This document shows, one piece after another, positions 34,873-46,530 of a stretch of DNA of 64,000 bases. This DNA is from Peromyscus leucopus. Its lineage: Eukaryota; Chordata; Mammalia; Rodentia; Cricetidae. Within the stretch, counting starts at the first letter, position 1. Every line of letters begins with the position of its first letter. The notes under the pieces were generated by a model that worked only from the letters and a program-made list of their open reading frames with translations, did not search any database and was not told where the DNA came from. The stretch lies in NCBI RefSeq assembly GCF_004664715.2, contig NC_051072.1, positions 32,137,994 to 32,201,993 on the forward strand, in the 5' to 3' direction. Position numbers and translations under genes: made by a program.

Positions 34873-35429
34873 AAAGTAATCCCACAGAGGGATAGAGTGA
34901 TAAGGAATTAAAAACGTACCCAAAGTACATCAAACCCGATTCTGTTCCAAGGGAGATAATGGGGATTACAGGTGAAGCCATGACATTTGAACTGCAGCCT
35001 GCATGGTGGGAAGTAGCCCAGCTCATCAATCAACGCAATCCCAGGATTGGACACTGGGTGCCGTGATTCACTCAGCTGCACAGCCTGTAGGGACGGTTGC
35101 TCTTCTTATTTCCTCTTTCGAGATGAGGGCACAATAGAAGGGTAAAGCAAATTATGTAAGGAAGCCGAGAGAGTAAAACATAGAGCTCAAATTCAACCCC
35201 AGACAAACTCAGCCCCTGTACTTTCTGCCTCTGTCAGACCTGCCCCTCAAAAGCTTGTGCCATGGTGTTCTCTTTGATCTTGGGTGTTACTCCTACTCAC
35301 TCATGAATTAATTGATGGGTATAACTCAGCCCCCAAGAGTAACTCCTGGCTGGCTCTTAGCACATTGACGGGAAATCTTTGCGTACAAATGCATGTGTGT
35401 GAGTGGACACGTGTGCTGAAGGCGCTCAT
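34873..35429. other. Unique DNA with a possible MIR piece
   Basis: 35095-35250 ('cctctttcgagatgagggca', 'gaagggtaaagcaaattatg', 'agctcaaattcaaccccaga') resembles the 3' half of a MIR. No gene recognised. Confidence 0.4.
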
Positions 35430-35781
35430 TAAGTGGGGAGCATCAGGCCAGTGGTTAGCACGTTATTTCAACCTTCCTCTTTGACCTGCCGCCACTGCCG
35501 CCGCCGCCACCGAGTTAAACTCTCATGGTCTGTTGCTGTCCCGGAAGCAACTGGAAGACTTACAGCTCGCAAAGGCAGGCCCCCTTTTATACTGTATCCA
35601 GAAAGGGACGTGGGAGGCAAAGCTTCTTGAAAGCTTGTTAGCAAAAATGAAAAATGGCAGCTTCTGGCAGCTCAGAAGAAAAACATATGCAAGCAATGAA
35701 CCTGCAAAGTCATAAATTTCCACATTCCAACATAAAAAATGATGGGCCTCGTGCTTCAAAGAATAGTAATTTGGAGAAATT
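35430..35781. other. Repeat-free segment with short (CCG) run; candidate conserved element
   Basis: 35488-35512 is a GCCGCC-type run, followed by balanced-composition sequence with no repeat. Frames of 60-78 codons overlap on both strands. Conservation cannot be judged from one sequence; no exon is claimed. Confidence 0.35.
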
Positions 35782-35783
35782 CA

Positions 35784-35830
<47 letters not shown>
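35782..35830. repeat. (CA)n microsatellite
   Basis: About 22 CA units after a short impure start. Confidence 0.97.
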
Positions 35831-35832
<2 letters not shown>

Positions 35833-38800
35833 CAATATGTAAGGAGACATGTGAAGTTAGTTAAATATCTTTAATAGGCACTTACTTCAAAGTCTGGAAC
35901 ACTTAAATCATTTCTACGGCTTTTGTGACTGTTATTCCCCAAACATTGCCAAAAACACTCCTTGAAAGGTTGCAAGGAATTTGAAAGGCAAATCAGATTT
36001 GCAAAATTTGCATGAGGGAGAATGATAGCCGGTAGTTTGGATATATTTTTCAATGTCATCATAGAGTTGCCTCCTGCCAAAGATGAACTTGGATGTGCTG
36101 ACCTTTTCGGATGACTTCTCTCTGTTAGAGCCTTGCCCTACAGGATTTTAGAAGGCTGGTCACAAGTCCATTTAAGGATACCAGATGCTTTTGAAATGCT
36201 TGGTTGAGCGAGGTGACTTATCTGGGGCTGAATGTAACATTTGGGGGAAAAAAGAATTCTGCCTTAAAGAAAGTGTACATTTATGCAAGATAAATCAGAT
36301 CCAGTGTCCTTTGGAGGAACTGTGACCTTCATGCCGCTGGGGACTAGTTTGATGGACACAGATAGTAAATCTCACAAGAAAACATATGAGCATTTACTTT
36401 TTAGTCCAGTGCCCTGCTGAAGTTTTTCTTTTGTTTCAGTTACAAGGGTAAAACACCGCCAACAAAGGTCACTCAATCTATGCATTTTTTTTTTTTTTTT
36501 TTTTTGGTAACTGAGACTTAGTTTGTTTCTTGAATGTGGAACCAAAATACTAGTAAATGAACAGGAGATTGTAGCAAAGGTGACCATATCAAGTAAACTG
36601 TCCAGAATGGGCACTGTTTTAAGATTTGGCCTATACAAAGGATTTGTCATGATGGTTATTGACTATATTTTCAGCCTAACTTATAAACTCAAAGTTATAA
36701 ACTGAGTGTGTTACATAATAGTGAAGTATAAAGGAACATCTTCAAACCAACTGTCATGACCAAGGGACAAGAGCCAGATTTACAACCCACTACTGAGTGC
36801 AAAGTCAGCAGAGAGTACAGAGAAAAAGCTACTAACTAAGCCCTCAATAACAGCTGGTGATCTCAGCTTAACATTTTGGCCTAGCACCTAACAGTTGTAC
36901 AAGAAAGTCCAAACATTGTCAGTCAGCTGTGCTAGGAGGGAAAATAGAAATAAGCTTCCTTACATCACATCGATTGGAAATAAATACTGCGGCGAGGAAA
37001 AACCCACTTCTGCGGATACTAAGTGTGTTAATGACTTAAAGAGTATGTTGCAATGTGATCAGCATCCATCAACTTTCTCATTCTGTCGTGTCCTGACAAC
37101 CATTAAAAAAAAAAAAAGCAAGGTGGACAGCAGGTGGCAGCAGAGGACGTGATAACCGGCCAAGCCACAGGGTTTAGAATTCCACTTCTGAAGAGCTTCA
37201 GGAAAGTGACAGCTCTTTTGGCCCTGATTAAAATAATACGGCACAAATACGAAACTGGCTGGAAGGTGAACTGTGATTAACACAAGTTTAAGTACTTTTC
37301 TACCATCCTAACTTCTGACTCAATGAGACACTTGCAAAGCTTACACAGAATGGCAGTGTCCCATAGAAAAGCCTAACTGGGTTCATACAAGATGGACATT
37401 CATTCTGAGGGGGAATTTTTTTTTTAATAATTAATGACATGTAATATTTATTATAAAAATATAAAAATTTTAATTCAGACTAGCATGGGGATATGCCAAT
37501 TGGAGGGTGATTTGTTTCCTGGCTCGGAAGAATTAATGGGAAAATGTCAATACCATCAAGTAAAAACACGAACAAAAACGTTAAAGCAGTTAAATATTAG
37601 TGTGCTCTCTGAGAATGTGATACTTACACCAGGGACACAGAATAGCTCTGAGTCTTATAAACACCCAAAAGCATAGACAACAGAAATATTATAAACACAA
37701 TGCGTGTTAATTTAGTGGAAGTGGGGGAAATGTGGGCACCTTTGAATATTTGCAACATAGGAGCAGGCCTCTGATCAGATAACATGCAGGTCAGGGGCTA
37801 GAATTCTGAGTGAGTCAAGATGGAAATCCCAGTAAATCAACTTTTGAAGACCATCATTTATTTCATATTTCTCAACTGTGATTTTATTTATTTCACGTGG
37901 TACCCCAGTAGATGGAGTGAAACTGAATGCTTCTAAAACTACTCAAACAAACAAACAAAACTAACTGATTGAAGGAAAGGCACATAGCAGAATGATCATA
38001 GTTTTTAGAACTATAGCCATCTATTGCTCTCCAAATGCCATTTCAGACCTAAGGTAACTATACTAGGTATCCAAGCTGTGAGATTCTTGGGTCCCAGTTT
38101 CCTGAATGAAACTGAGTATATAAGGAATGTCTTGGGAAATTGTCCCTCTTCACTACCTGCTTGGTCAGAATCTCTAACTGTGCAGTTCTGACTTTAAGTG
38201 GAGACAGTAGACCAGGAAGATCAATACAGTAAAAGCATGCATGATGCTACACCATAGAACATATCAGGTGATCATGGATCTCTGATGCAGTTTCAAGTCT
38301 TGGTCCAAACCACTGAGACTTTGAATTCCAATTTTATATTCCTAAAAGATGCTGCCTAATTTTGTTACAAAACTTGCAAAAGAGACACCGTCCTTCCTAG
38401 TCCATTGAGGGAAGGTAGAAGACAGGAGTAACAGAGGCCAAATGAGTTTCAGACTTCCAAGTTCAAGTTTTGGCTGGTAGAATTCTCGGAGTGAGATCAT
38501 GAAGTAGAGCGGTACCCTGAAATGTGCATCACTGATCCTTATTGTTATCTGCATGCCTCCCACCCCCGCCCCAATTCTGTATGTCTCAAATTATTATGTG
38601 AAATTACCATAAAATGAAAGCACATTATTTATGGTCTTGCTGTTTTGCCTAAACATTTCAGATGAGGATGTTTTCAAGTAACTATGAAAAATAACATTTT
38701 AAAACCAAGTTGCTAAGGGTACTGTGAAAATCTTAAATGTTATCTAGACTTCAAAGCAAGTCCAAAATCTGGGTTTACATGACTTGTCTTCAATGAAAAC

Positions 38801-39429
38801 GAATATAACCACCTCATAAAAATATCTTTGGTCTTTTCATTAAACACCTTTGTGTGTTTGGGGGTTTGTACTTTCTCTGAGTTGAGAAGAAACCTTAGTA
38901 TGCTACCGGGTTACTTCATTTACTGAAAAGGAAGACTCCCTTGGGAAAAAACATTTGCCCAAAGTGAGTCAGTGGCTTTCCGAAGGATCCCGTCTCTTAG
39001 AGTCAACTGCTACTTCTAGTCTTTCTCTCAGTAGTATTAATGTTATCTTTTATTGCTTTGAAGTTCCTCATGACATAATTTACCCCTAAGGAAAGAAACG
39101 GCAAAGCGAGGAGTCATTCTCAGAAGTCTCAAGTTGTTTCAAGTCACAGTCAGACATTGAAGCTCAAAATACAGTTTTCAATGCACGGATATTTAATCTC
39201 TGCAATAATATCTCTAAGTAACCTAGGAAAGCCCGTGGCTTTCTACATGAAATTAGTAAAACTCAAACAAGATCTATAAAAAGTCAACTAACCTTTAAAC
39301 ATTGGGTTCTAACCTGTTATTACTTTGGGAAAGTTACAAATTTCTCAAATGTGGGTTCTCCACTCCCCATTAACGTACATATTTGCGGGAAAAAAAAGTG
39401 ACTTCTGATTCTATAGTCTGAATCAGAGT
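35831..39429. other. Long unique AT-rich stretch with no recognised repeat or gene
   Basis: About 3.6 kb holding only a poly-T run at 36485-36505, short A runs and minor simple sequence. The lack of L1, SINE or LTR insertions over this length contrasts with both ends of the window. Frames up to 92 codons carry no motif. Confidence 0.5.
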
Positions 39430-39969
39430 ATCAGAATTCTTGGCTGTGAGCCTGGGCGCGGCGGCGCACGTGGGTGCGTGTGCACGCACCGCACAAGCGC
39501 TGTTGCCCCTGTGAGCGCCAACAATCATATGCTGGAGCCTCAGCCTAGCCCCAAGCCATCTTCCTCCCCCAAGGGACAACATCAGGCCCCTCAACCGGAG
39601 CGTGCCTTAATGGTGTCTCTTCCCTTTCGTGACACTAGGAGGCGCGCCAGCACCAAGTTTGCGCCTTGATGCCGCTGCACCTATTACACGGAAAGATTTT
39701 TTTCTTTTTCTTTTTTCATTTGGAAGTCTGCAGAGGGAAAAGACAGGGAAATGCACTTCGTGTGTTTATACATCCGAGGCCCGGAGGTGTTACTTTAGAG
39801 AACAATATCCTCAAGGATGGCGATGGCTTTTCCGAGCTTCTCACCCCACCGCAGTTCCTAGTCTATCTCCCGTGGACTTGGAAAAAAAAAAAAAAAAACT
39901 TCAGGCAAGGAGAAAGTCCCGCCCCGAGGCCGGGTGGGATGGTTTACAGCCTGGACCTCCAGCAGTTCA

Positions 39970-40090
39970 GTGTTTAAATAAATCTTAGTGAGCCATGGAG
40001 AACAATCTTCACATTAATCTTGAGTAATTAGCGTTATAACCCTCGGCCTGCTCCAGACAAAGCTTTATGCAAATGTCTCCCCTTCCCTTC
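39970..40090. promoter_or_regulatory. Candidate conserved non-coding element 1
   Basis: AT-rich island with 'cacattaatc', 'gtaattagcg' (homeodomain-type TAATTA) and an octamer-like ATGCAAAT at about 40068-40075, flanked by GC-rich sequence. The call rests on motif density and composition alone. Confidence 0.35.
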
Positions 40091-40937
40091 CAGATGCCTC
40101 TTCCCGGGGCCTGGCCCGGTCCCCTAACCTTCTAGCCCCCTGGGTTGCTGACGCCTCTGCAGACCCAGAGCCTCTTTTTTAATAACACGGTGCGTTGAGG
40201 ACCTTTAAAAAAAAAAAAATGATGAGGGTTCTGGACTTTTTAAAAGATTAAAAAAGGGGAAGTAGGGGCAGCTGCCGGAGGGGAGGGCGGTGCGCAGCCT
40301 GGGGTTGTTAGATGGAGTTAGCTTCCAGCGAACTGGCACCTGCCCTTGGCAGCCAGGCGTGTTCAGTCAAGGACAGAAGCTACTACGTGGTGAGATTTGG
40401 GGGTTGGGAGGCGAGATTTTCTCTGAACAGCGGCTTTGAGGGTTGAAGGGGTTCTTCTAACCAGCAGAAGGGCAGATCTCCAGTCTGGCCCGGGAACACC
40501 ACTCTGACCTCTCAGGTCCTGTACGTAGAGAAGATTCTCAACTCGAGTCCTCATCTGAGAGAGTCGCCGCTAAAAATGGGACACGGGGCCTCAAAAGGAG
40601 GCGGCGGAGGAGGGTGTGTGGAACCCTCACACACAAGTTTTCACGCGCAAAGGTGGGGGGAGGGCGGCGCTCACAGAGAGCACAGACACTGAGCTAAGCG
40701 CATGCAGATCGCTGCCTGGAGCTGGACTATCTGCTGTGTGGTGTGGACTGGCTTGGAGGACGTGAAAGGAATACGTTTTTTACCTTCTCCCGGGACCGGC
40801 TTGCTGTTTTATAGCTGTACTTTCTTAAAACCTCTTTTGTCGGTATCGAGATGGCCCAAGCTCCCAATACTTGGCAGACCTGAGAGTGGAACCAGCCTAA
40901 CTTCAGCGAGCACCCCTGACGCCACAGTCCACCCAGC

Positions 40938-40938
<1 letters not shown>

Positions 40939-40998
<60 letters not shown>
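40939..40998. repeat. (CA)30 microsatellite
   Basis: Sixty bases of uninterrupted AC, the longest pure dinucleotide tract in the window, directly downstream of a CpG-rich patch. Confidence 0.98.
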
Positions 40999-41001
<3 letters not shown>

Positions 41002-41329
41002 CTCACAAACCAGAAACCTGTTTGCTAATGCCTTAGGCAGAGGACTCAGAGAATGTGGTGTAGGAAACTATACCTGACACAATGTCTTGGGAAAACTCGT
41101 AGGAAAAACTGCACTCTGACTCAAAACAAACCTCACCTCCACGCACTTTATCCTCCTTCCATCTTTATCCGCTTAGGGGTTATTCCTTTTCTTTTTTTAA
41201 ACTGACCTCCCCACTCTCAAAAAGGTAAGCATAATGCCAAGGCAAAAGCTAAGATATGGCTCTTTTTAACTTACAATAGCTGTGGTCTCTACACTTTGTT
41301 TATGAAAGAGAGTAAGAGAGGGAGGGGGC

Positions 41330-41600
41330 TTAATGTACCGACACCATCGGGCTGTATAAATACAATATTCATTTTTTAAGAGTGAAGTGGATTTGGTTTA
41401 CTCTGAGGGCCAGTAATTCAAACAGCACCTATCTGCTGCAGATAGAACAGCTATGCACATCTATACAGGCAAGTTTGAAATTTAGAACAGGGCTTTGATT
41501 TATTCCCTTTCTATCAGTGATTAATGCCCCTTAATTAGCTAATCTCAAAGCCATTATTTACAGCCACGCCAGACAAAGGAAGACCTGATGATCCAACGCT
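41330..41600. promoter_or_regulatory. Candidate conserved non-coding element 2
   Basis: Contains a TATA-like 'ctgtataaatac' (about 41353), paired 'atctgctgcagatag' (imperfect E-box palindrome, about 41430), 'cagtgattaatgcccc' and 'ttaattagctaatc' (about 41531). The cluster of homeodomain-type sites in a repeat-free, non-coding setting fits an enhancer. Confidence 0.4.
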
Positions 41601-44439
41601 TATGTCAGTTTGAAATTTTAAAACAAAACAAAACTTAAAAAAAAAATGCTTTATTCGAACTGGAGTCCTGAGCCTTGCAGATGAATCTCAAAATAACAAA
41701 GAACCCCCAAGGAAAATAAAATTAAAGCCACTATAAAACAAATAGAAAACTACTCCCGCTCCCCAATCTGAGCCTCCTGCCCCTCCTCTTCCCCAGAAAT
41801 CGGTGCCTGGAGCAACGTGAGGGTGGAGAGACTTAAAGAGAGGAGGAATCGATGTTTTGTCTTCTGTTCATTCAAAAATCTATGAAAGTTCTCCCTTTGG
41901 CGCGAGGGAGGAAGCATTTATGGACGAGTTTACTGAAAGTGTTTATGAGGAAAGGGATCTTTGACTTAAAGCAGTTTTCTCTTTGTGATTTCTCTTAGGA
42001 CCACGTTGGCAGCCCGGGACCCGGTTTGTTTTTTATCAAGATCTGGGGTCTCAAACCCCAGGCGGGACTGGGGGTGAGGTGCTGGTGGTCTAGGTGTTCC
42101 GGAATTTGTCTTTGAACTCTGCCACCCCAAGTGCCGCCTGTCTTTTAAGTGGCTCAGCATCAACTCATCCCTGCCAGGACAGAGCTAGTTCGGAGCCTTT
42201 CTTCCCAGAAAAAATCATGGATTGGGCATCCCGAAGATTGGCCCGAAGCTCTTCTAGAGGTCTCCAAGGGGTCGCCCCACGTGCGGGAGAGCTCAGCCCG
42301 GGCTACAGGAAGAATCCAGCCCAGAAGTCTAGCGAAGGGGCGGAGCAGGCCCAGCATGGCCTGCCCCCCTCCCCCGTCCGCGCTTAGGACGCGCTGTTTG
42401 TCTCCTAGCCGCCGAGATCCACTAGGCACCCTTCCAGAGTCCACCGTGGGGAAACAGGTCTCGACACCTACCCTCACCTCCATCACTTTTCTCCAGGAAA
42501 AGTCCGTTTTTATTTTTGCTTTTTTGTTTTTTTTTTTCCATTGCCGGTCCGTCCTTTGTGAGCTTTTGCACGTTTAGAAATGGAGTGATGTGAAGAATAA
42601 GAACTCAGGAAACCTCAGAGCTTGTGGGGCAGACTGAGGCGTGAAAGGGTGAATTAAGGAAGGTCTTAACCATCCTCCAATCCGAATGCTTGGGGTGGGG
42701 TGGAGACTCTTTAGATTTATTTATTCGTGGGCTCCTGAAGTCAAGACCCGAACTGGAGTGGGAAAAGACCTCTGGGAAAGAGAATGTGCTTGCCTGTCTG
42801 GCAGCAAGATAATGGGGTTCGAAATCGTCTCTGGAAAGCCCGAGGAGAGGGAGAGGGGAAAAGCCCCGCCTGGAAATTGGAGTGGGAAAGACCCAGTTGG
42901 GGAGCAGGGAGGGCCAGGAGAGGGAAAGGACCGAGGTAAAAGAGAGCTGGGGCGCAAACAAGAGAAAGCTGGAGGCCTGGCGTCTTTTGTTTGAAAGCAC
43001 CCGCGTCCTAAATCGTAGGAACGAGGTCGTCATTAGCGCTCTGACCCAGAGGAGAGACGCATTAGCGAAAGAAATGAACAGAGAACCCGCACCTCCCAGC
43101 CTGGTTATTTCTCTTTCCTTGAAATCCCAGGGCCTTGAGGTTCGGGGCGCCTAAGCCTCCTCCCCCCCCCCTCCCCCGCCCCTTCCCGTACAAAGCAGAG
43201 GCTGAGAGGCAGGAAGGGAAGCAGACTGGGAGAAAAACCCAGCAAGGCTTTCAGGAGGAAAAAACAAAAACAAGCAAACCAAACAAGCCCCTGTGCATCC
43301 AGATTACCAACCTGGTTCCACACGACCGCCCCCCCCCCCTTGCGTGGATTTATTTGGAAACAGTTCTGGGGACGATAATTTTGTCTCAGAGATTAACCAT
43401 TAGAGCCTCAGTGTTCCTAATGGTTGTGCAATCCAGCTTGTAAAAGTACGGATTTTTGTTAAAAATGACAGCCCCTCCCCCTTCAAATGAAACCCAGAGG
43501 ATGGGCTTTGGGTCTAGGGAGTGTGGAGGGTGTGGTGAGTAAAGAGCTGTTGGACCCAAACAAAGACTGGACCAGACATGACACTGTGTGAGGCTCGGTG
43601 TGGGAGGACTTCTCATCTCCCCATTCCAAAGGAAAGGAATGGATTCGGAACGCAGTGATTGAATTGTGTGTATGGGGAACAGACGGACAGTGCAGAAGGG
43701 ACCCTAAAAGCAATAAAGGGCATGGAGGTTTAGTTCCTGCGTGTGCAGAAACGGAAACAAAATAACCAAGAAGCTGCGGGGATACCCAACACCCGGGTAT
43801 TCTGCGGTACTGACTCAGGTAAACCGTCTCTCCTTCACTTCCCTTTTCATCCATCAGGAGCTTGTGGCCCCATCTCCCAAGCTGACGCAGAAGCCCAACC
43901 TGCAGGCCGGACCTTTTCAGAAATAAGGCTTGAAATCGGCCGGAAACCAACACAACTACGGGTCAGCCAGCCAGTTTCTCCCTCTCTCTTTCCCTTCCCC
44001 TCTCTATCCCTCTTCCTCTCCCTCCCTCCTCTCCTCCAGCCAGCCTCCCCCCAGTTATAGCCCAGCTAGTCAGCCAGACACCTGCTGGAAGGATCCTGAT
44101 GGTGGTGGTGAGAGGAGGCGATTATGCTTTTTAAGAACCCAACGGGAGTCCCAAGTCCAACCTGCCTGCAACCTCTGTAGGCGGTCCTGGGGCGTGTAGG
44201 GGAGCCAGCCCCAGCCCCAGGGGCTTCCCTGGCTCTGGTGGTTGCCGGTGGGCGCTTTCGCTTTCTCTTGCCTGCCTGCCACCCAGTTACCCCTTTTCTA
44301 AGTTGCTGCTTCTCAGCCACATGGTCCTCCCCCTAGTTTGCAAGGCTCTCTTACTGACCTGGTATTGCCGGGCTTTCAAAGGGGGAGACTGGGATGGTTA
44401 AGAAAGGAACAGAAGGAGGACACGTTGATTTCTGCTTTT

Positions 44440-44790
44440 TAACATTTTAATTTCACTGACATGACTGAAAAGGTTTGTTTTGGTCTAAGGCAAAGCTGCC
44501 AGTTCCAAACACAAACAGATGGACACACACTGTGTGTATCAGATGCTGGGGATAAAAATGGTTTATTGATTGAAATAATAGAGGCATTATTTTGATTTGT
44601 CTTGACATGAACGCTGATTTATAGAGCTCTTCCCCCCCATTGATTTCTTCTTGTAGTCCAGACACATGGAAATGATAAAAAGCTCACCAGGGCTCACCTT
44701 CGTGCTAATCAAGAGTGTTCAATGCACGTTATAAATCTGATATTCTATTTATTGCTTATCTTTATTCACGAGATTAGTCTCCAACCTAGG
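44440..44790. promoter_or_regulatory. Candidate conserved non-coding element 3
   Basis: AT-rich island between GC-rich flanks with 'aaatggtttattgattgaaa', 'cgtgctaatcaagag', 'cacgttataaatctg' and 'ttattgcttatctttattca'. No repeat recognised. Confidence 0.35.
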
Positions 44791-44960
44791 ACTGTCCCCT
44801 TTCAAAAAAATTTTTGTTTTCGAGTGCATGTGTTTCCACTTTGCACTTTCAACGGGCTGGAGAAGACAATAGTGTGAAAAACATATGAAAATACGAGGCG
44901 ACAGAGCGGCATGTGTGTTTCATTTCTGCAGTGTTAGGGTGGAAAGTAACAAAAGAAACA

Positions 44961-44962
<2 letters not shown>

Positions 44963-45007
<45 letters not shown>
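44963..45007. repeat. (CA)n microsatellite
   Basis: About 22 uninterrupted AC units. Confidence 0.97.
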
Positions 45008-45009
<2 letters not shown>

Positions 45010-45565
45010 GCCAGGGCCCCAGCACAAAAGAAGTCCTGACCCAAAGCTAACACAAGACAAGTTAAAGAACCGAGCAAATCGGAGGAGGGGCTAGAGACAA
45101 GCAATTTGGGGAAAGATCATGTACCTAAGATAGTTAGATGGAATGCGGATTGGGGAAGAGCAGAGAAAGGTGTGCCCGGGACTGGAACTCAGACCCCTCA
45201 GGCTGTGGACAATACCTTTGCTTAAAATACAAGATTTCTTTGGCTGCACAATGAAAGAAAAATAATGCTCACAAAACAAGCATCAATTCTCTTCCAAGAG
45301 CAGAACAGCCACCCACTAAACCAAACCTAATTGTTTCTGTTTAATTGTGGGATCAGGGAGCCGGGGCTGACCCCTAGCCGCACTGCAAGCTCAGGAATGG
45401 TAAAGTTGAAGGGGGTTGGGATCAAGTCGAGGAACGCTTTTTCCTTGAAGGGACAATGTTTGCAGTTTAAAGCTTCAAGAATACAAAGGCCGGCGGGAGG
45501 TTATCTGATGATCCACGGATACCGAATGAACGAGTTGTTGCCTCCAAAAGGTTGACTACGTTTTA

Positions 45566-45610
45566 AAAATAAATAAATAAATGATAAATAAATAAACAAA
45601 TAAATAAAAG
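45566..45610. repeat. (AAAT)n low-complexity tract
   Basis: AAAT units with one GATA-like interruption, just left of the CpG island. Confidence 0.9.
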
Positions 45611-45649
45611 GCCGGTTGTTTAAAAAAAGGGGGGGGGGGAGAAGAATTT

Positions 45650-46458
45650 AATACCGGCAAGAGCCTGAAAGGGAATAATGAAATCTAGAGCAGCAACTCT
45701 GGATGGAGGGCGGTGAAAGCCGGTCCCGAGGCCTCGGGGCGCGACCAGCGGCCACAAGCGCAGCTCTAGGGCAGCGGAGCCTCCCTGGAGCCCTTAAGGC
45801 AGCCGGCCTCGATGGGACCCCAGGCAGCCTGCTGTTAGCGGAGGAAAAGGATGACACGGCCAGCCGTAGAGAAAAGGATGCCCAGACTTCCAGGACTTAC
45901 TGACTTGGATCTCTGCCTCCGTTTCCCCACCGCCCCGAGTTGGTGCCTTTAAAGGAGATATCGCCTAGGACCTGCGTCCCCATCCTGGGGACCTTGAATG
46001 TGTCCAACACCCCAGAACCGAAGAGCGAACTCTGGTTCTGCCCACGCTCTCCAGATGGTCGTATTATCCTTTAATTTTTATTGGACAGCCTGTTGCTCCG
46101 CAGATCAAGAAGGGTGAGCCCGGGACTCCCGGACCGACGCCCCGCAGAGTGCCTTTCCCTGGGCGCCCGCGGGGACCTGGCTAAGGTTGGCTCAGCTCAG
46201 AGTGCAGTGCGCAGTGGCGGGCCGGGTCCCCTCCTGATGCTCACCTCAGGCGGCTGCTGGAAGTTCAGTCCCAGCGCCAGCTTTTCTCCGACAGGGACCG
46301 CTTGCCTTCAACTCCGGAGGCTGCCTTCTCCACCTTGTCCCAGGATAATTGCGCGTTTCTCTACATTTAGAGCTTTGGAAATTGAGAAAGCGCGCTTTCA
46401 TTTGTGCATCGTCTGCCGACAGCCCCTTCGCGTTGGAGTCTTTCTCCTCCTCCCCTCA

Positions 46459-46460
<2 letters not shown>
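45650..46460. promoter_or_regulatory. Probable CpG island
   Basis: By eye about 45 CpG sites in roughly 0.8 kb of GC-rich sequence, for example 45715-45775 and 46090-46230, against a CpG-poor background elsewhere. It has no repeat. A donor-like AAG/GGTGAGC lies near 46110 on the plus strand. This is the best candidate in the window for a transcription start of a gene or lncRNA; the direction cannot be fixed from sequence alone. A 149-codon frame (46081-46530) ends in the (CA)n/poly-T tract and is not credible as a protein end. Confidence 0.6.
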
Positions 46461-46461
<1 letters not shown>

Positions 46462-46517
<56 letters not shown>

Positions 46518-46528
46518 TTTTTTTTTTT
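46462..46528. repeat. (CA)27 abutting poly-T
   Basis: A 54-base AC run is followed directly by about 13 T. It closes the CpG-rich block on its right side. Confidence 0.97.
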
Positions 46529-46530
46529 AA

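Larger units (their letters stand above)
39430..46530. other. GC/CpG-richer, transposon-poor block; candidate regulatory or promoter region
   Basis: Across 7 kb I find no L1, SINE or LTR. CpG-rich patches lie at about 39450-39670, 40560-40700, 42200-42450 and 45650-46460, and AT-rich islands with TAAT-type sites lie at about 39970-40090, 41330-41600 and 44440-44790. Absence of transposons plus CpG clusters is typical of developmental transcription-factor loci. Frames up to 156 codons occur on both strands, often overlapping, none with a recognised domain, so I do not annotate a coding exon. Non-coding first exons or a lncRNA remain possible. Confidence 0.55.

Noticed and set aside
40702..41028. 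108-codon plus-strand frame in the CpG-rich block
   Set aside because: It runs into a (CA)30 tract giving a Thr-His repeat and has no domain or splice context.
42149..43033. Several 90-142-codon frames on both strands at 42.1-43.0 kb
   Set aside because: Plus and minus frames overlap and none has a recognised motif; high GC explains them.
43483..43953. 156-codon minus-strand frame, the longest in the window
   Set aside because: No domain, no conserved-looking block, and overlapped by plus-strand frames of 61-105 codons; not enough to call an exon.
46081..46530. 149-codon frame over the CpG island
   Set aside because: GC-rich sequence lowers stop frequency; the C-terminus is Thr-His and poly-Phe from a microsatellite.
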